This document shows, one piece after another, positions 1 to 12,424 of a stretch of DNA of 64,000 nucleotides. Numbering within the stretch: position 1 is the stretch's first letter; the number at the start of each line of letters is the position of its first letter. The stretch is from assembly GCA_000499405.2 (NCBI GenBank), contig HG738138.1, forward strand, positions 4,266,368 to 4,330,367, written 5' to 3'. This stretch comes from Onchocerca volvulus (Eukaryota > Nematoda > Chromadorea > Rhabditida > Onchocercidae). The notes under the pieces are model-generated. The model was not told the origin of the DNA. It did no database searches and saw nothing but the letters and a program-made list of their open reading frames with translations. The translations under genes and the position numbers were made by a program.

Positions 1-3000
1 CGATCAGTCGATGTTCCCTTGCAAACGAATCTAATAAAAGCAGTAATGATTTGCCTTCATATAACATTTAAAATCTATATTTATTAAATCCGTAAATTAA
101 AATCAACAAAATTAAAATATGTCACCGAAGGCCACCAAACGTCTAATTTATTTACTTTCAATCAATTTTATTACTTCAACATTGATTAGATTAAAATAAA
201 ATCAGTGACATCAACTACATTTTGGCACAGCAGGAGATACGCAATTACTATCTGCTTGATTTCTCTTAAGAGCGATTTTCACATAATACCAGATAATAAC
301 AAATACAACTAATGATTCGGAATAATATATTGATAACTACTTTTATGCGCAGTAAACAATTTCATTTCTCGCAAATATAATATATATATGTCACAGCATG
401 CAAAATGATACGGAAGTTCAAAGTCGGCTTTCCAAAATTTCTGAACAACAGTATATAACATTGCTAAAACTTCTTAGAATTTCGACGAATATTGAGAATT
501 TTTTCTAAAAATTATTCCATGCAGTACAACAGTGTACAGTTATCCAGATATATTATCAGACAGCGTATTCCTGCGTTGAAATATAGACGACTGCTATAAT
601 TTTGAAAATTTTTCAAAAATTTGACTTGGTACAAACCTTTTATCTGTTTGTATTGAAATACCGGGTGGTACAATTTGTTCGTGAAAATATTGGAGATGTC
701 GACAAAATTTTGAATTTAGGGGATAGAAAACAGAAAGGGTTAGAATTTGATCCAAAGGACAACATTTATCATTCTTCGCAGTTCTGCTGAAATCATATTT
801 AATGTTAAATGATTGATCATTGGGTAGATAATGATCATTATGCTGGGATAATTCAGACGGTAAAGTAATGAAAGTTGATCGAATACAGATCATTAATCAA
901 CATCAGCCGACAAATTTAAGTGCAAAGCATCTATGATGCGGATTTCTCACTTGATTTGTTGATGTTATTGCACAATAAGGGACCAACTACATCCTGAAAA
1001 TTCACTTCAGTTATTCATTCAGAACTTCATCCTGTAAGCTCAAATGTTAATTTTAGAACATGAAACAATGAATTAATATAGAATCTCGCAGTAAAACATG
1101 GAATAGAATCGTTAATCACCGCGGCTAATCACGCATAAACCTACAGCATATCCATTCACAAATGCCGCAAGCCCAAACACCTAATCGGGATAAACAGTGT
1201 CTGCTTATTATCTCACAAATTTTATGCAAGTTAAGATGTATTGGAAGTGTTAGCCTGTTAACATCAGAAAATCCGAATCAGCAACAGCACATCCAGCAAG
1301 TAGAGCTGACACTGGATATCTTTCCAGATTGACGCGCGAACATATCCGTAAATTTACCACCAGAAAACACACTGAAAACCATGTAACTCTTCTGATAATT
1401 CCACAGTAAAAAATTGTTCGCAGTCATTTTAATGATTAAACACGTCCAATGCACGTCTAAGAATCTGAAAAAGGTTTGGTTACAAGCTACAATGAACAAA
1501 AAGAAAGCAAAAACAGAAAGAGATTGTCAACAGCAGTTCACATTACTTTCCACACAGTCTATCCTATGCGATTTTGAACTGTCAACATCAAAGTCAAAAC
1601 GATAACAAACTTGAACCAATACCTTGATCTATCTTCTCTTACGTTGTAAATAACTATTGTCATACTACAAATCATACCATAAATTTTCCATATAACAAAA
1701 CCTAGGTAAAGCGCAATTTGTTCTGCTGTTCAAAATGTATAAATGAAAATTCAATTGAGATTTTCACACAAAGAGCAAATACATATATCACGATTAGCAT
1801 CCAAGTATTGGAACCTTCACAAATCACATATTTTACAATTGTCTAAACTTTTTCATTGAGACTAATGCTTGTTTCTAACTACGCATTTGATATCATTCAA
1901 AGGAGTAGTGATTGCCAAGAAAATTTGTTAACCAAATGATTAATCAAACTCGTTGTAAAATAAGTGAAGATCAAAGTAACACAAACGTTACCAAAAAGAA
2001 AAGAAATTAATAGCAGAATTCTTGAAGTCCCATTTCAGCAAATGTATACTTAAATTTTTTTTTCTAGTAATGACTGAAATTAAAAAAGGCATTGAAATTC
2101 GTATCGCATTTATACTTGAAACAGTTGCACCAATGTTGATATAAGGCCTGATTATTATCGAAACAAAATAAACAACATAAACACATACATCCAATGAAAT
2201 AAATATATGTTAAGCCATTTCATCATTTTCGGAGTAAAATGTTTTCATTAGTCTACAACAAATGGCAAAATAAGAACATCGTTATAACCCCTTTTTTTTC
2301 ACCAGTTGTAAATTTTCCTAGTTTACAAATAAGTAAAGAATTAAGAAACTTCTCATTGCAATTATTTTTATGAAAAAAGAGAGAAAAAAAAATCATGCAA
2401 TATTTAATCAAACAACAAAACTACTATTCATTCAGAAAATAAAGGCAAGTTTTACATCCGGTACCATATGCTTTTGATTTCTCAAAAATTTCCGCAAATA
2501 TAGAAAACTTAATCCACCTTCTAGATCATCAATTCTAAATAAGTTGCTCCCTACCAGCTAATTGAAAACGCAATTAAAGAAGTCGAGAAAGAAAATAAAA
2601 CGGAGTTGATATTATTAGCAAAGATGTTATGATAACCGAAACCGTTTACAAAATCGAAAAAAATGAAAACCGGTAATCTGATTAAACACCGAAATTAAGA
2701 GAAGTTTTTTAAAAATGTTTAAAGTTTAACATACAACATCAAGTGTTTGGAACTAACAATGTGGATTGAGTGCGAAATGGTAATGATGAGAATAAATAGA
2801 AATTTTTCCTATGAATCTTATACAATCTTCATTCGAAATACGTCGCGTGGCTTAAAAAAGCCCAGGCGACCAAACAAAGTTTTGAGCAAATATTAAAGTT
2901 ATGAACATCTCTTAACATACATCCATTTCTTTCGTCCTGTTAAGAGTAATATTGAGAGTATATTACATTTGCAATACTATGTAGAATCCCTCCTTCAGCA

Positions 3001-3179
3001 TTTTCTCTAAAATCTAATTGAACATTCTGGCATTCAAAAAACGTAAAATCATTTCAAATTCAGCACCAACATAACATAGTCACTACATGATTGCATGTTT
3101 CAAAATTAATGATCTAATCTGATTCGGACAGGAACAATAAAAATTAATCAAAAAATATGAAAAGAGAACAAAATTTTGA
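1..3179. other. Region without a confident gene
   Basis: AT-rich DNA downstream of the sec24 stop codon. No frame gives a recognisable product. Two minus-strand pieces look exon-like: about 993-946 (TTTTCAG acceptor, GTGAGA donor, coding for a short peptide starting DVVGPLLCNN) and about 1375-1290 (TTTTCAG acceptor followed by an open frame containing GGKFTDMFARQSGK). At 1-33 on the minus strand, TTTATTAG followed by an open frame could be another exon edge. These may be exons of a gene entering from the left, but no family was recognised, so no gene is called. Confidence 0.4.
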
Positions 3180-5864
3180 CTATTTCTGCATTTCTTGCCG
3201 AATATAATTCAAGAATTCAATATAGCTATGGGATGATTCTGTTCGATCATCAATCAGACGCCCGAAAAATAAATTGCGTAAGGGACTATCCTCTCTGAAA
3301 ATGTTCTGAGCATGAAATTTACTCCATTTGATGTGAAAATAATATATTTCAAAACTAACAAATAATCAATTGATCAAATCCCTTTTCTTCTTGGCTAATA
3401 GAAAACCAAACGTGGATAAATTTTAGGACTGTTTTTAGAAGATTATTTCGCGAAATCTGTGATATGATTCCGAGTATAAATTAATATTAACTTCAAATCT
3501 TGGCTTAAAAAAGATTTGAACAAATTTTGTCGTAATTTTTGTCATGTTGATGGTATCTAAAAAAGTTCTTAAATAAAATGAAATCCTTCAACAAATCTTT
3601 CAAAGAAAACAAAGAGAATAAAGAAAAAACAACAAAAAAAAAAAAAAAAATTCAACAAAAAATTAGACATTACCGTATTAATATCACTGGAACAAACATA
3701 GTTCGATAAACAGAAAGTTTACGAAGAAAACTGTGTACCCTACTACTGAATGGATTGTCAAGAACTTCAAATGAACTCTGCAAAAAAAAAAATGTATTAG
3801 TAGACCATCATGCAACAAAAATTCCCTGATGCAATTTTAAAACTAGAGTTTGCCAGCACCACAATGTCTACAGCCATTTCTAAAAAAGTGATGAAAAAAA
3901 AGACCGAAAGGTGAAAAAAAAAATTGCTCTTGGCGTTTTCTGGCTGAAAATAAAAAGTTTTGATTAGATATAATACTAAAGGAACTTGCTTCATCATCAA
4001 TTGTTTCGAAAGTATTCACACCAAATAAACGCTTTATAATACTGGACTCAACATTTGATGAAATGTATATGTAAACATATGAGCCTGTATCCAGTAAATA
4101 TACACCATTTCGATTAATATATTCGAAAGAGAGATGTAATCTTGGAGGATCAGCCTCATTCTGTAACAGATAGAAAATCACTGTAAATAGAATATAATTC
4201 TTTACAAAATATAACAAAATCTCACGGCTAAAACTTAGTTGAAATTACTGAATATTTCAAAGCAATTTAATAAAAAACTCGACAGTAGCTAGTAATCCAT
4301 GATCTACTTTCCCATTACACTTTCAATTTAAAGAGCTAAACGCTCCCTTCTCTATGGCAATATATTTAATATAAAAATCTAACTAGTAAAGAAAAAAAAA
4401 CCGTAAAACGTAACAAACTTTCTGAAATCAACGTTCATCAGAAGTTAACAACAAAATAAAGGAATTTTCTGGTCTAAATTTGAGAAAAATTGGTTGCCAC
4501 AATTTCAATTGAAAAAATTCATTCAAATTGTACAATTTTTAATGAAATGACACCTCAACAAAATGATTGAGTTCATACAAAGCAGGATAGAGTTCTAAAT
4601 CGATCACTTCTAAAGGAGCGCTGCGAAAGAGGAGAAGAGCAGCCACACGATTGTCCAATTTAACAGACTGTCCTGCGATGAATGCCCGCTAAAAAAAAAA
4701 AAATAAAAAATAACGTCTTTTTTAAACATTAAATAAACAAAGAGCTTTCAAAGCAACAGAAACAATGGGGATAATAGTCCAAAACGATTGATATATATGC
4801 CATTCAATCAAACATGTTATCACCGATCAGCATTATTGTAACTAATCATCCTTAGATGAATCTTCCAGCAAGGAAGTGAACAAAAGTTGGGAATCCTGAA
4901 GGAGGATAATGGTATTAGTCATCAAAATACTCGCTTTCGACCAATTCCACATGAAAAACGCGAAACATATAACGACCACTTTGAACAATAGTAATCAGTT
5001 CTTGAACCAGAATTATGTAGTAAGAGAACTAACATGTTTAAGCATGCCCAACACATAGAGTGGCAGCAAACGTATCGAAGTAATTGGTGATAACATAGAG
5101 CTGGTATGATTCATACCGGAAACGGCAGAATTATAAGTACCAAATATATCAATAACAGTATTCACCATTGCTTCACGGGAATCTGTCAAACTTGCACCCA
5201 TAAGCGTGCGCTCGACCGCTAAACATTTTCAAACAAATATATGAGAATGAACACAGAGTTTCATTTTGCCATATTTCCAGTTCCTTACAAGCTGCCTTTA
5301 CAATTCCTAGTTAAATCAATTTTGTTGGCTTCACTGGGTTGTTACCTTCATAAGCGGAGCCAATTACTGTCTAATATGACTGTTTTTCAAAAAATGATGT
5401 CATATGAAACATTTTAAATGAAAGTGTAATTGCAGAAGCAAACAGAGTCATATTTTTTGCCATAACGATTGAGGCTAATGCAAAAACGATTTCCAAAGCT
5501 GCATCCCTAACCTGATTGTGGATGATCTGTGATTATTCAGGAGTTTGAAAATATTACCCATTTTTGAAAGAAGCGATATTGCACATTTCACATCAAATTG
5601 ACTAAAAACAGTGGACAAATCTTTCGTCACCGGCAAACAAAGCGTATGAATTCGTATCCGTCTGTCACCTAAAAAAATACATATAGTATAATTTTAAAAA
5701 GTTAACGAAAACGAGAATCTTGTACCATTAGGAAACGCGCTATTGACAAAGGATGTGCTGTACAATAACCTGAAGTCATAATAATAACAATAACAATAAT
5801 ACTATTACTACTACAACTAATTTAATTAATAATAATAATTAATAATTAATGATGATAATAATAC

Positions 5865-5907
<43 letters not shown>

Positions 5908-5920
5908 GATAATGAAAATG

Positions 5921-5973
<53 letters not shown>

Positions 5974-6045
5974 TAAATAATAAATAATAAGTAATAAATA
6001 ATAAATAATAAATAATAAATAATAAATAATAAATAATAAATAATA

Positions 6046-6108
<63 letters not shown>

Positions 6109-9100
6109 TAATAATAATAATAATTCTAAGATATATTAAAAGTATACAACTCACCTCGACTTGATGTGTACAATACAGCAGCTTGGAAGCATGCTGTATT
6201 AATACCAATAAGATTCTCTTCCATTTGTACTTGTACAGCAATTGCAGAATCCGGATTTACATTGGCCATTGCCAAAAGATCTGTCGAACGGACAAAAAAA
6301 TTCCCGTAGAATGTATGCAAAGATAAGCCTATAAACACTTGAATAGTTCTTTTTTTTTAAAAAAAGCCTGAAAAAAATCAGAAAAAGCAGAGATTATCCG
6401 ACGAAAAAGACGAAAAAGAGACCTTTAGTACATCGAATCCTTAACACTGCTTCAAATCCAATTTTGCGAACCAAATATCGATTTAACTGCTTTTGGAATC
6501 TCTTGACTTGCACCTGATCATGATTTATATGATAATTTGGGAAGTGAAAGACACATCCCGTGCTAAACTTCGACATATCAGCTGAAAATACGTCCAACGG
6601 TAATGGCAAGAGAGAGATAATCTGAAGCAGAATTGTATTTTAACGAAAACACTAAATCCTTTAAAAAGTAGTGAATGAACCTTGCTCATACAAATTCTAT
6701 TTTCTAATAGTACTCTTCTAAAAAATGTCCTATGTGTTCTGAATACAAACTCTTTTACTGTATGATGTTTGGTTAAGATTTTGAACAATATCATTTGGCA
6801 TCGACAATGATGGATAGATTAATGATCACTTTATGAAGTTTTGTCGCTTTTTGTACGGAAAATTATAACATAAAACCCGCCTAAGGTTGACAAATCAGAA
6901 TATTGACTGTTCATTAAAAATAAATCAACAGCAATTTGATGCCCAGTACATTCAAGCGCTAGACGCTTATAATAATCATTCGCCGGACACAAATTTGGCA
7001 CTTCCTGAAAAGAATGCATATTAATTAAATTTTATTACCTAACTTAGTAAGATATTTTCGAAAGGAATAAAACCCAAAACTACAAAAAAATTGATGGCTA
7101 TAAGACATGTAAACAAAGAAACTAACAGAAGCTGCCCGTTGATTTGGATCTTCTCGACTTCTGAGTGCTCCTGGCCCCACATCTGGAATCACTGTCAATA
7201 ATACGGTGATTCTTCCACCGATATCAGCCTAAACAGTTAAGTTAAACATAGAAAATGGATGAACAGAAGAACTGTGAAAAGTAGTGTAGTAGTGAGTTCA
7301 AAATTTCTTCAAAAAAAAAAAAAAAAAAAAAAAATTGCAATCTGAAGTGAATAAAAACTAACAATAAGTTCATGTGCCGCAGTTAATGCTGCACCTAGGC
7401 AGCATGAAGTTGAGGAATTTGATTCATAAAGAGCAGGTAAATTTTGTATAAACAAACGTATCACCTGTAAAAATAGACAATTTAAAATGAAGTTGCTAAT
7501 TAAATACTAATAAAAATTTAACATCAAAAACACGATAACTCACATCAATGTTTTTGTGAAGGTTTACCAACAATCCACAATTGACTGGTAGGAAAATATC
7601 TAAAAAAAACACAGCATTTGAAGGCAGGAAATGAACGACATATTTTCCGGTAAAAAATGAAAAAAAAAGAAAAAAAAAACAAGCTATAATGAAATTGGTA
7701 AACAGGATTTTTTCTATTGAATCTAAAATAGCATTCTTCGAAGCAGTTGATGACTTTCGCAAAATTTTTATATATAAAAATGTGCTGATATTCATACGTA
7801 TATGCTGGTCATGACGTCAGAAAACGATTACTGAATCAATCGAAAACAATGCAATCATAAAAAAATCAGACAGCCCAATCTTTAACAAATATGCATGAAA
7901 CTTTTTTTGAAAAACTTTACTTACCACTACATTCTTCGACTATGAGCTGCTGCGGGCGTGATTTTCCCCGGAACTGAAAGAAGTGAACAGCCGAGTCTAC
8001 ACCGATAAAACCAAGCATAGTACGTTCGTCGCCGGGTAATTGTTCCAAAGTAATCAAAAGCTGTTCAGTGAAAGTATAAAGATAACCTGAATGATAAATA
8101 ATTTATCAAAATGTTTCGAAAAATATCGATGACAAACCAACAGTTCGACGACTTCTCAATCCGCTAGTAGGAACTAATAATAATTTCTCACGCTTTACCA
8201 AAACTGGTTTCTCAATTCATCTAAATCTTGAGAAGTTATGAAGTATAAAAGCTTTTAACCTGTCTCAATCGCATTTTGACTGATATCCATCACAAATACA
8301 TAAACTGCCGGTTGCGGCGGACGCAACTGTAATAAAAAGCAAAAATGACTAACGTCTTAGAGGTCAGTAAAAGTCAAGCAGCTTCAGAATTAAAAAACTT
8401 TCATCAGATCAAATTATAACAGAATCTAACTGGACAGAACACTGCATTACCATATATTCGGAAGGAGCAATAAATTCGACAGTTGCATTCCTAATTTCTG
8501 GACGATGAGTTGGTTCACCAAGTGACTTCGTAGCGGGATCCCAATTAAAATCATCTGGTACTGAAATGATTCCAGTCGTTATCAAAGAATCAAACTCTGT
8601 TGGAAAAATATAAACCTTACAGCTAACAATAATTCAAGAGTTCACAAAATAATAAACTTACAGTCATTAACACGATAGCAAATATTGCACTTCCAATGAC
8701 GAGAATCTGGAAGATAAATATAAGGATTAATGTAGGTACGACAATACCGACATCGCACAATAGATGAAGTTTGGATGATGTTCAAATTCTGCAAATCCAG
8801 ATTAATTTTATTTATAACGAAATTTTACAGCATCGTTTATGATAAAAGGTATAAAACTCATGAATATCACTCAAATGTGCCTTAGGCAATTTTTTATACC
8901 GGTAATTTTTCCACGAGTAACAATTTTAGTAAATTATCAAGCTCATAAATTAACTTCTCTAAGTCACTTATAATTTGTAAGGAAATTTTCACTGCTGCTA
9001 ACAGCTTGTTTTTTGGGAACTACAACTATAATTTAATTACTTATTAAATAAGTTTTTCCACTAATAACGTAAAAAGAAAATCAAACCTTCATATCTCTAA

Positions 9101-11639
9101 ATGGCTGCAAAGTGAGTCCAAACGGTAAACGCGATTTTTTCAACAATTCTTGGGTCTGAGGTACTGAGCTCAATGTGCAACGAAATATACTGAAAAGAAC
9201 ATCAAAAAAAATTATGCTAACACATTCTTCTCTTTAAAATGCGTTTTGAATACCTTCTCAGGGCATGGAAGATATGAAATAATGTCGAAAGCACAATCAA
9301 GAGGATTGAACAGAGGATACTGTATGTGGTCACTAATTATTATCAAATCGGCTAATCAAATTATCAGAAATCTGATGTTCTAGGATATAACGATACCGAC
9401 ACACTTTTAATGAAAATGATAATGATGACTTGTTATCTTCACATTTGCTTACTGATGAAATTACTGCACAAAATATCGAAGCTACTAAATTCAGAAAAAA
9501 GCTCGTTTCTCATATTCGAAGAAAATGCGAAGAATAATACCTAGGACTGCATCGGGCATCAGGATTGCAAACAGTTGGTGGAAGAGCAATCTCTTCGTCA
9601 TCAGTCCCATATTTCATTAAATCCCTTTCCTGTATCAAATCGATATATCTAGCCGACTGCACCCCATGAGTCTACAACTTTCGTTCATACATAAACATGT
9701 AAAAAGAAACATTATTTTTATTAAAGCCTAAAGAACTGTTTTATCAACCCTAATTTAAAACAGGAAACTTCGAAGTTCGTTTATCAAACATGAAATATTC
9801 TTAACACATTATTAGGCTCAACTCCATAATACAATAAAACTGCTGGCCTCTAATATACAATTATAATAGAACCACTGGCACATAATGAAATTATTTAAGA
9901 TGTTACATATTGTGAGGTCAACATTTTAGAGCATTTTTTCACACTATCATTAATGACTTATAAGATCTATATTTCTTTCACATGTCAATAAATAAATTTA
10001 ATACAATCTCAGTAAGTATATCATCTTTAATCATTTTTATGCCTAATTCTATGCATCTAAACAGAAAAAAAAAAAAAAAAAAACTTTGCAGGTCTTGCTT
10101 GCAACTTTATTCAAGATTATGGTGCAAAATGAAAATCCTTTCGGTATTATCCTCATTAAAAAATTACCATTCGAGCAAATTCTTGTTGCAAACTGCCTAT
10201 TCCACCCGGATAATTCCCATTCATCTGATAATGATCGTTTAGCGGTTGCGATTTTGATTGTTTGTTAGGAACTGGGAAATTGTGAGATAAACCAATTTCA
10301 CTCCTTGCATTATTCCTATACGCCACGCTGGTGAGAGGATAAACAGAAGATGGTGGTAGATATTGCGCACAGGTTACAACTGAATCTGGATTAGTATCTT
10401 TGTCAGACCGACAGGAAAAAGACGTCTGTGGAGGAACTGCTGATACCGGAGCAGCAACGTTCACCGGCATAATCGAAGATGAAAATGGTGCTGTTGAAAA
10501 ATTAGGAAGCAGCTCAGGCTGAACAGTGGTATCACTCTGCACAGCTGGGTTAGTCCAAATATTGTTCATTTGATTATGCGTCACACTGCATGATGGCGCA
10601 TAATGGTAAGTTGAAGCTGATATATTCGAATCATGAAACAAGGATTGCACACTGTCCTAAACAAATTATAAATTTGAGCAGAGATTAAAATTAAAACAAA
10701 TAGGACATAAAATACAAGCTTTGGTAGTCTAAATTCCATAAAAGTAAGATAGAAGAACACATCAGCCGACTTCAAGCACTACATATCAAAATTAACTATT
10801 TGAGCAATATGAAGCACAATCGCTAAATGACTGAAATCAAAAAAATGGTATTTATAACAATTTACATTCCTCGACAATACTATAAAAAGAAAATAAAAAA
10901 GTAGCCAATGTGGGGCAAAAATTCCAAAATTTACGGACATTGCTTGGAAATGAATTCGGATGCTGTTGTAAGCATGATTGCACATTTACATTGCTGCCAA
11001 CTGCAGTATTGTCAAAAAAATAACCTAAAAAAACGGATTTCTAAGAAAGCAAAATACATAATCAAGAAGAGTTGCACAAATCCAACAATCTTAACTCATC
11101 CACAGATCCGAAAAAAAAATCCTTATGTATTTGCAAACAATGAAAACGAAACCTTGACTGGGTATAGGATTATTCGACGAATGCATTTTTGTCGTCCACG
11201 ATGTATTTTGAATGCTGCAACAAAGAAACTCTTTTATTAAATCTGAATCGAAAACATTTGACTAAACATCATTTCCATTTGAATAGGATAGTGAAGTATG
11301 AAGACAGAAGTAAAGAACTCGAAAGAATTTAAGTTAATTACGATGAGTAGTTGAGCGAATCAAACAACTTTCTTTTTTTTTTTTTATTAAAGCATACATT
11401 TCTATTATTATTAGAGCATGTAACATGCCAAAGATAAACGGTATCAATATATATGGAAATATTTCAAGATATTGACATCGTGATTCCAATCCAGTATACG
11501 ACAAAAAGAATTTGATTAATTAAATAGCTAACCTCTGGTTGTTAAGAGTTGTTATCGAAGCATCTGCTTTAGGCTGCTGTTGCCACACTGCTTGATTATT
11601 GGTCCCATAATCAACAAAATTTAGCGGATTTTCCGCCAT
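3180..11639 (-). CDS. sec-24: Sec24-type COPII cargo-binding coat subunit, 20 exons, complete
   Basis: Sec24 pairs with Sec23 in the inner COPII coat and binds cargo and SNAREs during vesicle budding from the ER. Exons (high to low): 11639-11533, 10651-10168, 9629-9541, 9189-9087, 8788-8662, 8560-8451, 8326-8260, 8086-7925, 7599-7544, 7464-7363, 7228-7127, 7004-6881, 6581-6423, 6328-6155, 5668-5558, 5218-5034, 4688-4554, 4160-3990, 3777-3674, 3294-3180. All phases join into 928 aa, within the usual Sec24 size range. Residues 1-230 are a low-complexity Pro/Ser/Gln N-terminus. IPQTQ-like SVPQTQELL precedes the zinc ribbon (Cys 274, 277, 295, 298; VRCRYCRTYINP, HWKCNICYRVND). The trunk (ATVEFIAP, PAVYVFVMDIS), helical segment (LTDSREAMVNTV) and C-terminal gelsolin-like end (LIDDRTESSHSYIEFL) follow. 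It resembles SEC24A/B more than C/D. The ATG lies 14 nt past a TTTTTAG acceptor, which suggests trans-splicing. Introns 12 and 18 appear to use GC donors. The exon 1-2 join (GGACAG acceptor) is the least certain. Confidence 0.95.
5776..6124. repeat. Imperfect (TAA)n microsatellite in a sec24 intron
   Basis: About 350 bp of TAA/TAAA/TGA-type units fill the intron between the sec24 exons ending at 6155 and starting at 5668. Runs of pure AAT alternate with AATAAAT and AATGAT variants. The long Tyr-rich open frame read through it on the minus strand is an artefact of the repeat, not a protein. Confidence 0.95.
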
Positions 11640-12424
11640 TATTTCCAGACAACTAAAAAGGCCGACGAGCAGCTGAAGTTGATGTAATTTAGAATCTAGT
11701 ATTTTATTCAAATTATGAACCAATTCATACAGCTATCCTGATCATATTTTTGATCAGTTCTTATTTGAAGGATGATTATGTTCATTAAGTTCGGATTAGC
11801 GAAGTTATGTTCTCTAAGATCTACGAAATATACGTTGATATTTCATGAACCACAGGTGACAATACTCACATTGCATATGGTCTGACCATGCCACAATTTA
11901 TCGGCACTTAAAAATACAAATACTGACACCTAACGATCACAAACTTCAAAAGAGCGCTCACACTACTGCATACTCCTCTTTGCTTGCGTGTATAAAAACC
12001 CAAGCATTGGATTCCGCTATGAAAATTTGTTTCCCTCATGTCGTTAAGAAATGGAGTAAAGCCAACCGTGATTTAGCAAGAATTGTTAAGGTGTATGAAT
12101 CCATTCAACTTCACTTTAACCAGTACTGTCATACTGGGAATTAAGCGCTTTTACTTTTTATTTTCCAGCAAAAGAACTCCCAATATTGTGTAACAACAAC
12201 TACAAGCTAGTGAAATATGAAATGGAATTCCTAACACTTTAATTAATATATATATATATAAAATTTGACTTATTTAAAGTTTGATTTATTTGGATCCAAT
12301 CTTAATCGAATACTTATGTACATTAAAAATATGACTGGAAATGTATGAACCGCTTGAAGTTTCTTAACTGAGGAAAGCCTAAAGTATAAATAAAACAAAT
12401 TTTTTTTTACAAACATTCACAAGA
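11640..12424. promoter_or_regulatory. Divergent intergenic region between sec24 and ccr-4
   Basis: This is the roughly 0.8 kb between the two start codons, if the distal ccr-4 start is right. The minus strand has TTTTTAG ending at 11653, a probable trans-splice or 5' acceptor for sec24. Nothing coding is seen. A short (TA)n stretch lies at about 12247-12261. A shared or bidirectional promoter is an inference from the geometry only. Confidence 0.4.

Noticed and set aside
5864..6241. 125-aa Tyr-rich minus-strand open frame
   Set aside because: Translation of the TAA microsatellite. Only its N-terminal part overlaps a real sec24 exon, and in a different frame.
10908..11240. 110-aa plus-strand open frame inside sec24 intron 1
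   Set aside because: Lys/Asn/Ile-rich composition typical of AT-rich noncoding DNA, and no family resemblance.
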